Part shown: positions 13,961 to 23,717 of the stretch, one piece after another
How positions within the stretch are numbered: the stretch's first letter is position 1
How the letters are laid out: each line of letters begins with the position of its first letter
NCBI GenBank assembly: GCA_963682175.1
Contig: OY821772.1
Span: forward strand, 57,000,925-57,064,924
Reading direction: 5' to 3'
DNA: 64,000 bases
Source: Triglochin maritima
Taxonomy: Eukaryota; Streptophyta; Magnoliopsida; Alismatales; Juncaginaceae
The notes under the pieces: generated by a model
Databases searched by the model: none
The model's input: the letters and a program-made list of their open reading frames with translations, nothing else
Told to the model about the DNA's origin: nothing
Translations under genes and position numbers: made by a program

Positions 13961-15197
13961 TTATGAGGTTTATACTCGGTAGTCAACCTCTTTTGAGGTT
14001 ATTTAATATAAAACTGAGATAACATTCTTCAAAAGTTGAAAATAATGATGTAAAGATATAAAGTGACTTACATCAATAGGTTACACCTATAACTAGTTTT
14101 TTATGTTGTTGGGAGATTAAGCAACGAGAAATATCAAATTCCAAAAATGAGATGTACTCCAGTCCTAAAGTTTCCATGGATATATTTATGTTGCCTTGGC
14201 TATCTCAACGTTTGAACATAGTTAAACGTATAATGAAAAAGACCAAGAAACAATATTAATGTTGAACAATTCTATCATCTTCTAAACTTACAAGAAAGAA
14301 AATGAGCCTACATGGAACTAAGTGTAAATATAATATTGCTTACCTTAGAAGCAATAAATCCAAGAGTATCCAATAAATCTTTCTTTTGCCAACACATATA
14401 AGTGTCTTCAAACTATCTGAGAGCATTCGAGGGTATGGCTTACTCAATCTTCTTTTGTTTACAAGCATGTCCTATTCAAGTTGAAAATCAATATATGAAC
14501 ATACATACATGTATATATAAAACTAGTTTAGGAACAAAATATCAAAAGAACATGAGTTGACATGTTAGTTTTTGGTTACTTAAAGGCTAAAGTTTGAAAA
14601 TGATCATTTTGGTTTCTTAAAGGCTAAAGTTTGAAAATGATCAGTTAATATAGGAGCAAATATCTTAAGAACATGTGTGGACAAGTTAGTTTCTTGATTC
14701 TTGAAAAGTCTGGAAGTTGCCATGTGAAGATAGAATGAAATGTAATAGGACTTATAGGCAAAGAAAAATGTCCCCAACAATGACATACCACAGCAACTAC
14801 TAACATCTCTAATTGGTCTGTTTCTTGCATACTCCCTTCGACACAGTTCCAGAGCATGAGTTACAGAACACCAGGCCTAGAAAAGGTGTAAATTCATGAG
14901 TCAGTCGATGTATGAACAGTGATCAGATTTGAGATCCAAAAAAGAAAACCAAACAGCTACCAATTACAGAGACATGACAAAAGAACATAATTTTTACTAA
15001 AATTGGTGGGTTTTTCAGCACATTTTCAGGAAGTGTTCAGAAAAAGTAGAGCCCATCCATGGAAGATTCGGAAGAAGAAAAACAAAAGTAGAATTAAAGG
15101 TGAAGTGATCAATTTGGAATGAAAAAAAATTCGGAGATCAAGAATCCAAAAATCCTAACCACGTCAAAAAAGTGAAAAAACCCAAAAACTCCAAGAG
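13961..15197. other. AT-rich intergenic DNA with a local duplication; possible 3' UTR of the next gene
   Basis: No coding exon was recognised. A short direct duplication lies at about 14578-14642: TTAAAGGCTAAAGTTTGAAA occurs twice. A related pair, AACATGAGTTGACATGTTAG and its variant, lies at about 14549 and 14670. The stretch 14700-14880 is less AT-rich and could be untranslated sequence of the minus-strand gene starting near 16000, but no splice or polyadenylation evidence settles this. Confidence 0.4.
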
Positions 15198-15410
15198 ATG
15201 ACTCTCAAAACCCTAAATCCAAACCAAATCGAAACAGAAGATACCTCGAGTAATGAAAGAAGATTAGTAATGAAGAAAGAATGGGTAAGGATGGAGAGAA
15301 GCACTCACGGGTCAAGATTCTACACCCTGGACAACAAATGTCCAACTGACGCTTGCCGTCACGATAAGGATCCTCAATGGTGGAGTACCTATCTACCCGA
15401 ACCCAATGAA

Positions 15411-15740
15411 TCACATATGCTTTCTGAACAGAGCAACACTTCGACAATTGAAGAAATAACACCTTTTGTCAGATAACTAATACAAACAAATACTGGTATG
15501 GTATGAAAGAAGATGAAATATTGACTGATGACCCAATACCTTTTCGAGAAGAAGATCTGGAAGGTTTCTGTCGTCAAAGGGTGCGGCGGAGAAAGGGAGC
15601 TTCTTGTTCTCGACGCAGCGGACGGTGTCGTAGGAGAAGTAGCTGACCCATCCACCGACAGTTCTGGGGACGAACATGGGATAGGATACCACCGTCTCGG
15701 TTTGGCGTCCCTCCTGGTGGTCCTTGGCGACGACCTCCAT
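15411..15740 (-). CDS. Small unidentified protein gene or relic, two exons
   Basis: On the minus strand an ATG in the strong context GCCCGCCATGG (15740) opens 67 codons reading like real protein, with MEVVAKDHQEGRQ, YPMFVPRTVGGW and FSYDTVRCVENKK. They end at a GAAAAG/GTATTG donor (15540). An acceptor TTTGTATTAG allows a second exon 15476-15411 with a TGA stop, giving 88 residues. A TATA-like run at 16027-16048 lies upstream. I do not recognise the family. The same protein-like frame continues upstream (DDCDFPSFLFQS and on) but is cut from the ATG by an in-frame TAG at about 15750, and an ATGTGGGAG further up is out of frame. The gene may therefore be a truncated relic of a longer protein, or the upstream part may be UTR. 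No signal peptide or membrane segment is evident. Confidence 0.4.
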
Positions 15741-16335
15741 GGCGGGCTAGGCGCCGACGACGTTGGGATGGGAGCCCTGCTCGACGGACTGGAAGAGGAA
15801 GCTGGGGAAGTCACAGTCGTCCAACCTCTCTCGATCTCCCACATCAGATCGGATTCGTGGTTAGGGTTTCGTGAGGGATGGAAGGATCGGGTTCGAGGAT
15901 GATCGGAGAGGGAAAAGGTCGGGATTAGGGTTTGGGGGAACGGAATGGGGAAACGGCGGATTAGGGTTTGGAGCGGGAAAGGGAGTGGAGTGGTGGGAAA
16001 GATTGGAATGGGAGGGAACACATCGGGGGTATATAATATATATACTCTTCCCTTCCTACCGTTGGAGCAGTGATCGGCAAGTAAGTCATGCCGACGTTGC
16101 CCAATGAATTAGAAGCTGCCCAATGTTTTTTATATACAAATAAAATAAATTAGAAGCTGCCCAATGAAAAATTGTTTATTGAGAATTAGCATATAATATT
16201 ATGAATAATTAACTTGTCTATGGAAATTGGATTAGTTCTTTCTTTTATGAGTCAGAGTAAAACATAGAAAAAGAAAAATTCAAATTAAAAAAAATAAATT
16301 AAACATTTCTCAAAAATAATTTTCAAACTAACTTC

Positions 16336-17500
16336 GCTGGTGTATACTGAACTCGACCTCTAAGTTCTATAGATTTTTTTTTTTTTTTTGACGAGCTTGA
16401 CGACGAGGACGTCAACTTCTTCGTACACAAACTCGACGTTGAGCACGAGCTCATGGAATGGAAGTAAAATTCAAGTAATGGAGGAAAGAGACAAAAACCA
16501 AGTCATGGAATGGACCCAGAAGGTGTTTGGGAAAATGCCACTACGAGTGAAAATGTGTAATCTGAATTATGTGGTTGCAGACAGGGATAAGTATGGTAGT
16601 GATGAAGAATATGCATTGGCTTCTGACCCAGACCTTGACAGTGAGAGCGTATCTTTGTCTGAGGATTTGTTTGTTGATGATGAAAGTGAAACAGAAGTAC
16701 AACGTGGACCTCAAGAAGACCAGACGATGGCCATAGGCACTGAATAAGTGAATATGAAGACAACCCTCCAACTTGCTCTGAGAGATTATTGCATAAAGAC
16801 CTTATGCAGTGTGAGTTTCCCAATATCTGAAGAGAGCGAACCTAGTAGAGTCACTGTAAGATGCGGTGATGAATCATGTTGTTGGAGACTACATGCTATT
16901 AGACTACCAGGTGGGTCTTGCTTCAAAATCGAAGGGTCAAAGGTCCTCATAGTTGCTCTACTGTGATCGAGTGTGGGAATAAAATGGCTTCTTAGGATTG
17001 GATAGCAAGGAAAGTCGAACCTTTCTAATTTGAATCGATGGAATTCGAAAAAAGTTTATGAAGCTCAGGGCAATGTGGAGAGAACCCAATCCAGTTACTA
17101 AGGTATTGCCACCACACGTGGAGAAGCAAGCTGGAAGACCGCAAAAGAAAGGATCCAATTATTCAAGGCTTCAGATGAGAGGGAAAAAATAAAGAATATG
17201 CATAAATGTAGACGACGTGCAAAGTACGGACATCATGCCTAGGTAACGATGTTTATTGGTTTCATTTCTTAAGTAATAAGATAAATTACTGATTTTATTT
17301 ATATTTAGCAGGGAACCAAGAAAAAAATCAAAGGTGGCAGACCCAGGAAGAACAACAAAGCAAATGAACCTCTAAATTTTGCCAACCAACAAGTCATTCT
17401 CAGCCGATTGGAACTATGACGGGGCTTTTGGAAAGTCAAATGGAAAGGGCTACTAGCAGCCATTAAGCAATAGATTGGGAGGATGATTATTTGGGATTTT
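16336..17500 (+). mobile_element. Mutator-like element remnant, internally deleted
   Basis: Broken pieces of a MuDR-type transposase lie in order on the plus strand. There is an acidic N-terminal region, a MuDR DNA-binding-domain fragment (16748-16966), and a C-terminal tail with the WREPNPVTKVLPP and GRPQKK signature seen after the SWIM zinc finger of plant MULE transposases (about 17070-17160). The catalytic middle is missing. The upstream edge carries AACTCGACCTCTAAGTTCT (about 16351) and related AACTCGACGTTGAGC motifs, resembling the dyads at 27570-28000. Terminal inverted repeats were not located, so the boundaries are approximate. Confidence 0.65.
16473..17240 (+). pseudogene. MuDR-family transposase fragments
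   Basis: The first piece is acidic and ends with a TAA at about 16745. The next, in the following frame, reads LRDYCIKTLCSVSFPISEES, then SRVTVRCGDESCCWRLHA and RLPGGSCFKIEG. This matches the pattern of the plant MuDR transposase DNA-binding domain (Pfam PF03108 type: RVTVRC, C-W-R-L-A, F-I). It stops at 16966. The tail with VLPPHVEKQAGRPQKKGSN follows after frame changes. The DDE catalytic core is absent. The normal protein binds element ends and catalyses cut-and-paste transposition; this copy cannot. Confidence 0.65.
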
Positions 17501-17949
17501 GAATGCAATGCAAAGTAATATCTTTGTTGTGTGTTTTTTTTTGTGATACCAAACCTTAGCTTACTAATAGTGCATACATATGGTGTACTTTTTGTGGCAC
17601 AAAACTACAAAGGATATATCAGGCTATAACTTTTTTGTTTAACAATATCGTCAATTTTGTTCTAAAATTCCACTCTTACTACAAGATGTAATCATTTTCC
17701 AACTCCAAGGAAGGCCACAGGTTACGTGGTTTATAGTTTTTTGTTGAATGATGCAAACAAGTTGAAAATTATTATGCCCAATTTCCTGACTTTTTCGGCA
17801 CAATTTAGTATAATAGTGTATGCAGTTTATATGTTGTGGGCTGATTTTGTTTTATGTTTTAGTTGTTGTAGTTTGTTGGTTTAGTGAATTTTTTGTAAGG
17901 ACGTGTTTATCTAATATAATAGGTAGTATCATATAAGAGCATGTTTATT
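17501..17949. other. AT-rich intergenic DNA
   Basis: No gene, RNA or clear repeat was seen. It separates the MULE remnant from the fold-back element. Confidence 0.4.
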
Positions 17950-18735
17950 TTCAAATAATAAATTTAAAGAACTATTATTCGTCGTCTCAAAACTACTTAA
18001 ATCGTTCGTCTAATTATCATTTTGCTTTTCACAATCCATTTAATACTTATTTCGCCACGTTTCTTAAACTAAGACTTCTGTCTAAGTTTTCATCACTTTA
18101 CCAATACCAACACCACAAAAATATCTGATGAATCGTCTAGATCACGCGAATTTCAAAAAAAAAAATTAGGCCGAGCGTCTGGGTAAAACGCCCCCCGGTG
18201 GGGGCCGCCGGGAGGGGGTTTACCCAAACGCTTGGCCCAAAAAAAGAGCTCTCGACTGACCTGTCGATGTGGTATTTGGTAAAACTTCCTGACTTACAAT
18301 CCACCCCATAATACCAAAAAACTCACTATAATCCACCACATTAATACCAAAAAACGTGGAACGGAACCTAAAATAATTTGATATAACACACCGTATAATT
18401 TCAAGAATTTTATTTAAAAAATAAGGACGTCTAAGCCAGACGCCACCCCCTGGGGGACCCTCCGGTGGACGCCTCCTTTTCTCTTTTTTTATTAAAAAGA
18501 AGTTGAACTTTTTACCAGATTCGAGTGCACTGTGGCGTCCACTGATTCTTTTCCTGACATCCGAAACATTATTTTTGATGATCATGAGAGGAAGATGAAG
18601 AGAGAGTGATGGTAGGAGAGTAAAATGAAGAAATATATAAGTAGAAATGAGAGAATGACAAAACGGTAATTCACACGGACGATTTAAATAGTTTTGGGAC
18701 GACGAATAGCAATTCATTAAATTTAACATACAACA
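17950..18735. mobile_element. Fold-back / non-autonomous TIR element, about 0.8 kb
   Basis: The left arm at about 17957-18033 (TTCGTCGTCTCAAAACTAC, TTAAATCGTTCGTC) is inverted at about 18648-18727 (GACGATTTAAATAG, GTTTTGGGACGACGAATAG). The arms are about 75-80 bp and imperfect. The interior has no coding capacity and contains a GC-rich hairpin. The outer ends and target-site duplication were not resolved, so the superfamily is unknown; the long arms fit MULE-like or fold-back MITEs. Confidence 0.65.
18168..18240. repeat. GC-rich perfect-looking hairpin inside the fold-back element
   Basis: GGCCGAGCGTCTGGGTAAA and TTTACCCAAACGCTTGGCC pair across a C/G-rich loop. A second G/C-rich stretch at about 18433-18475 (CCAGACGCCACCCCCTGGGG) is related. 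Both stand out sharply from the AT-rich surroundings. Confidence 0.7.
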
Positions 18736-19339
18736 TGAATCTAAACTCTAAACAATAATGTAAAAAAAATCAAATTTAAACAAAAGAAACACCAATATAC
18801 AACCAAGATACACAACGAGAGTGGAGGGGTAAAATTGGAATTTTAGATAAATAAGCTAACTTGAGTTAAATAATGTGATGGAAGGGTATTAGCGAATCAT
18901 TTGGTGATTGGAGTAATTAGAGGGTAATCATGAGATTTAACTCATTTGGAGGGTGTATATGAAATTACGCCTTTATTATATGATAGTGGAAAATGCTACA
19001 TGGCTCCATTTTGGGCTATTTATTGGACTCAAATGCTGAACGTGAGTGGAGAACGTGAGTTGGTTGTTTTCCACCAACCTATTGACAGATGACCTAAATG
19101 AATAAACAATTCACATTTTGCAAGATAACACGTTTTACAATAAATCAGAACCTAACTCATGTGCATGTCAAATAATCACTTCTTTGGCTTTCTACCTATG
19201 TATGAAGTATGAACATCACCTCTCCCTCTTTCCCCTTGGAAATCACTATTTTTATTACAAAATGGAGGATAGTCACGTTGTGACTTGTGATGCATGTTCT
19301 TTTGCTAGTTAGAGGGAATTGGGGGTAGATATGTTTGGG
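18736..19339. other. AT-rich intergenic DNA
   Basis: No gene was recognised. The open frame at 19118-19312 shows no family resemblance and is probably chance. Confidence 0.4.
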
Positions 19340-19409
19340 TTATTATTTGGGTGTAAATATTACTAAATAATCACAGACATATACGTCCACAAATAACCCT
19401 AAATACCCA

Positions 19410-19665
19410 AAGAGGATGTCGAAGGACGAGGCGGAGGTCAAAGGAGGAGGAAGAGGTTGGAGGACGAGGAAGCTGAAGGACAACAAGAAGGTTGGAGGAC
19501 GAAGATGAGGCTTGAGGACGTCAGAGAAGGTTGGAGGATGTCGGCGGAAGAGTTTGGAGGAGGATGAAGGTTGGAGGATGTCATAGAAGGAGGCCAACGG
19601 AGGATGACGACGAGAAAGAGGTTGAAGGACGCCGGAGGAAGAGGAAGGTGGGAGGACGAGGGAAA
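19410..19665. repeat. Purine-rich degenerate minisatellite
   Basis: The unit GGTTGGAGGACG and variants (GGTTGGAGGATGTC, GGTTGAAGGACGCC) recur about every 25-40 bases, mixed with GAGGAAG. It is simple, GA-skewed DNA. The open frames over it on the minus strand are serine/proline-rich by-products. Confidence 0.6.
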
Positions 19666-19834
19666 TGGTGGGTTTTGATTTTTGAATTGGGGATGAGAAG
19701 ATAATGATTTATATTTACGAGATATCTGTGGTTCAACCTTAAGTATTTAATAATCTCAATTAGTATGAGTATTTTAAAATTCAACCACCTCCACTAAGGG
19801 GAGAGGGCAGCCCAATGAAGACACAATTTGGAGT

Positions 19835-19950
19835 AGGAGTGAGCAAACTTCGGTCCGGTTCGGGAACTTTTCGGTTCAGACCGATTTTTTCGGTCCGATC
19901 TCCGATTCGGGAGATAATAAAAATTCGGTATTCGGTCCAGTCCTAGACCG
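19835..19950. repeat. Short CGGTTCGGT-rich repeat, plant TE-end type
   Basis: CTTCGGTCCGGTTCGGG, TTTTCGGTTCAGACCG, TTTTTTCGGTCCGATC and ATTCGGTATTCGGTCC occur within 115 bases after GGAGTGAGCAAA. This style of sequence is common at the ends of plant hAT-type elements. No partner end was found. Confidence 0.4.
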
Positions 19951-20580
19951 AAGCTAACCCTAATTTGGAGCATGTTTATCATTACTCTATGATAGTGCAT
20001 ACGAAAACCACGGGACGATGTGATTGTAAGTTAATTAAACACCACGATATTTTCCTTCTCTTAGAATAATTGATTATCAACGTAACAATCATTATTATGT
20101 TTCTGCTCGTTTAAGTTTAACTTCCTCCATGGAGAGGATGGTGTGAAATGTAGCCACGAACATGAAACTTTGCGAGATAGCTTGTAATACAACACCATGC
20201 ATTCTTCAAATTCAAATGCAAAGATCGTACCAATTCAGAAACCTTTACAGGGGATAAAGGGGTGGTTCTACCGATATGTTGGAATTTCTGTCTAGTTCAT
20301 ACGAACATTTATGAATTTCAATATTTTTTGGGTTTTTTATTCCTCAAGATTCGATCCCTCTTGCATTTTTTCCAGATACCAAAAGCAATTAGGCTAGGAT
20401 AAGTATATCTATTTATCCGCTTAAGGAGGAAAAAATACACAACCATATCAAACCCAAATGAAACTAATTAACCAATTTTCAGTTTTTTGACGTCGTCTTT
20501 ACAAAGTCTGACATTCTGATCTTTTTTTTTGTCGAAACCCTACTTTGACATGTTTGATAGTTGATGCACCGATACATTGT
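19951..20580. other. Intergenic DNA, nothing recognised
   Basis: AT-rich sequence without a recognisable gene. It may include the 3' flank of the MULE-PMD element, whose terminal repeat I could not locate. Confidence 0.35.
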
Positions 20581-21803
20581 GTTCATTCTACCATAAAATA
20601 ACACTACTTGCTAAGTTGTTATGCAAAGTAAAGTCGAGCTCGTCAAACGTTAACCAGAAATGCGAATTGCAACCATACGAGTTTTCAAACGAGTTTTGAA
20701 CGGACATTCGAACTTTATTGGGCCTAATTGGCCCATGGACTAACCCCATTAAGCTCCCCCAGTTGCCCCCCTGAATATGGTGATCCGACCCGACAAAGAA
20801 ATCGACATGGGACAAACCTTATCACTCGGTCTAGACAAATGCATAACCACATCACCAAAATTTATAAGTCAAGTAGGCCTCGTCCAAATCTCTGAACCTT
20901 CCGTACATAGTGGTGATAACTGACTAAGATCCAAATGTGCATTAGGGTCCCAGATCACTTGATCGAATTCCTGCACGTCCAGCTCATTTCGATAAAAATC
21001 AAGTGTTGTCATCTTCGCACTACCTTTGAATGATCTTGGTTGTCTCCAACACGCACCTAATGGTGTCATGTCGTCCTCCGGGTATAGTAATGACATGCTC
21101 TTCAAAGGTCTCTCAATGTGTAAATGTTCACAGCACCACACACTGTAGGAATGTAAGAAAACCACACAGATGTTTGGTCAGAATCAATGAAACTTCATCT
21201 AACATGTGATATAAGTGGGTCAGAGTCGTACTAACCCAACTGTATTCTGATGCGACGACCAAATCTCTAAGCAAATACGAGTACTTCAAGTGAATCATCG
21301 TGTCGCTCTTATCTGCCAAAATATTGCATCCTCGCTAGAATAGAATAAATGCTCTAGTGAAGGCAACTGAGCTTGCAACCAACTCAAAGTTATGGAACCC
21401 TTACAACCCAAGTCATCGGGGAACTGACCCAATAATTCGGTAAAATACTCCTGACCAAACGTACTCCTGAGAGATGTTGTCACTAGGCCTGGCAAGCGTG
21501 TCGGGTCGTGTATTTTCGTGTCTCGGTTTTTAAAAACGAATACGACCCGTATAATTCCGTGTACGTTTCGTATACACAAGAAACCACCCTAAATATAACC
21601 ATAAATGAACAATACTTCGGTAATATATTTTCAGTCACCATCACTCAAGGGGACTGGGAAAGGGTTACCTAACCTTTCAAAAGAAGTAGGGATTAGGGAA
21701 GTTTTAAACAAACAGAAAGTGGAAACTCTTCCGATGTGGGACTAGATGGTTTCCCACACTCACATATGCCAAGGATACTAACAATGTTGTTTCATCTATA
21801 CAT

Positions 21804-21870
21804 GTGACAGCGTAGTGGTTAGTCATCCTATTTCCTAAAAACCGGGGTTTGATTCCCCTCTCTGACATCT
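21804..21870 (+). other. tRNA-like sequence (A-box/B-box) inside the hAT element
   Basis: AGCGTAGTGGTTAGTC resembles a pol III A box and GGGGTTTGATTCCCC a B box with a paired T-arm, 28 or so bases apart. The acceptor stem is not convincing, so this is a tRNA relic or SINE-like head, not a working tRNA gene. Confidence 0.45.
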
Positions 21871-21907
21871 TGATTTATTATTTTTTTGATCAAAAATTAT
21901 AAAGCCA

Positions 21908-21975
21908 AAGGTGTTGCTGCTGTTCGAACATGGGTCTTGAGAGGACAAAAGGAAGCGGTTTACCACTAGGACAAC
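21908..21975 (-). other. Second tRNA-like sequence, opposite orientation
   Basis: On the minus strand CCTAGTGGTAAACCGCTTCC resembles an A box and CCATGTTCGAACAGC a B box. It faces the tRNA-like sequence at 21804. No full cloverleaf was established. Confidence 0.35.
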
Positions 21976-23717
21976 AAGATATAAGTGTATATATTGAGTT
22001 TAGTAAATATATAATATTAACGTGTATTCCGTGTACTTTCGGGTACCCAACAAATGAGACACGAAAACGACACGAAATTGATTATGTGTACTGCCCACAC
22101 GACACGAAACACGAAATCAGTAAACCCAAACACGGAATTTTTGTGTCGTGTTCGTGTCGTGTTTTCGTGTTCCGTGTCAAATTGCCAGGCCTAGATGTCA
22201 CGCAAACTGCAAGTGATCTCACCATGTCGCATGTGAAATGAATGAGTCTCCGGTCTCCAACGTTCGACCATCGCCCCCAGCAAGGTATGGTCCAACTGGA
22301 CTCGGCCAAACTGAGTTACTGTGTCAAACCCTGCCATATCTAGCAGAACCAACATCCTCTCATCAGTGACCTGCCATTCATTGAGTTTCGATCCATGCTC
22401 AACGCATTTTACACCATCAACCTCATTCTGCATAAATTAAGAGAAATGTCAGAATATTAATACATACATGCAAATATTTTACTTGAAAGTAGTAAAATAC
22501 TTACAAAATCTTTGAACATGTCAGACTTGTGGTTGACCTGCAAAACCAACATTGATCTGTCTACCAGACCTTGTGAAGCGTAGCTGCCTCTAATCGAACC
22601 GGTACTGGAACCACCAAACTCCGTCTGTACATAACACGTTAAATATTAGAAAATATTGAAGTATTGAAAATCACATCTTAAGAATCAACATAATATTAAT
22701 TACAGTTAAGGAAAATTGGAGTCATAAAAATAATCCAAAATATTTTACAATTTTTCTGACATTCATTGAAGTCTTACATCACAATCAAATCTTAAAAATC
22801 ATTCAACTCTTACACCACATTCAACTTTTACACCACAAAGTCTTACACCACATCAATTCAACCCTTACATTTAATCAACCATTCAAGTCTTACATTTATC
22901 TGAAATCCTACATAATAGTAACATAGACATTTTTTAAACAATTTTACTATATAAGTTCCTTGCATCGTGCCTTGGTACATATATTTTTTCTGGTCATTGG
23001 CTTCAACCTAGTACATCAACTGGTGGTATCGAGTTACTGTATGAGTTTTGACCAGATTGCTGTTTGTCGTTACCACAGTGTGGAGTATCGGTACATATGT
23101 TCATTCCATGACTCAGCGACGTCCCTTCTTTTAACAAAGAATTTGTTTACACGGAGAAATGTCATCAATATCATGGTCGTAATTGACATATTGCGTGCCC
23201 CTCGAAAGACATTGTTGAAGCTTTCTGACATGTTTGTTGTCATACATCCAAAACAGCGACCCCGTCGTGACAACAAGTCCATCTTTCCAAAGGACCTCGA
23301 TGCTGAATCCACTCGTATACCGGTTTATGTTCATCTGCAATAGCCTTCATTAGCTCTTCAAATTTCATAAAGGAATGAGTTTTACCTGCTTCGTAAAACT
23401 TGATACGTCCCAATCTTTCATTGCAATTTCGATGTTTAGCAAGATTTGCTTTCATGTGTCGAAGACATAATCGATGTACATGCCCCTCTGAAGGTGGAAA
23501 TGTGACTCGCACACAAGCATTTATTCCCAAAAATCTGTCGCTGATAATACACAAATTGGGTCGCCCGGTCACTCTACTTGCCAGCAATTGAAGGAATCAC
23601 GTCCACGACTCTGTCTTCTCTCTCTCTACAACAGCAAATGTCAAAGGAAAATTTCTATTGTCTGCATCCGTGCCCACAACAATTAGCAATAAACCTCCAT
23701 ATTTGCTATAGAGGTGG

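Larger units (their letters stand above)
21484..22193. mobile_element. Non-autonomous hAT element, 710 bp
   Basis: It has terminal inverted repeats TAGGCCTGGCAA (left, 21484) and its complement TTGCCAGGCCTA (right, ending 22193). The flanks GTTGTCAC (21476-21483) and GATGTCAC (22194-22201) form an 8-bp target-site duplication with one mismatch, the size expected for hAT. Subterminal regions are rich in CGTGTCG/CACGAC repeats. There is no transposase inside. It interrupts the PMD coding sequence. Confidence 0.85.
20869..22624 (-). pseudogene. Plant mobile domain (PMD) protein gene, interrupted by an hAT element
   Basis: The exon 22624-22505 reads GSIRGSYASQGLVDRSML and ends at a GTAAGT donor. 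After an acceptor near 22430 come GFDTVTQFGRVQLDHTLLGA and ERWRPETHSFHMRHGEITCS, the hallmark PMD (Pfam PF10536 type) block seen in MAIN/MAIL1 and 'phosphatase 7 long form' proteins. After the hAT insertion the family pattern continues with FPDDLGCKG, IRATR, EYSWVSTTLTHLYHMLD and WCCEHLHIERP, then GACWRQPRSF, and ends with EIWTRPT near 20870. Several joins need frame changes. PMD proteins act in nuclear gene silencing and root-meristem maintenance, but TE-borne copies usually have no host role. It is a pseudogene because of the insertion and frame breaks. Confidence 0.7.

Noticed and set aside
15389..16021. Open minus-strand frame of 210 codons, Ser/Pro/Arg-rich
   Set aside because: Another frame over the same bases gives a much more protein-like sequence; this one looks like a shadow of GC-rich DNA.
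19118..19312. Plus-strand open frame of 64 codons
   Set aside because: No family resemblance, AT-rich surroundings and no splice or promoter context.
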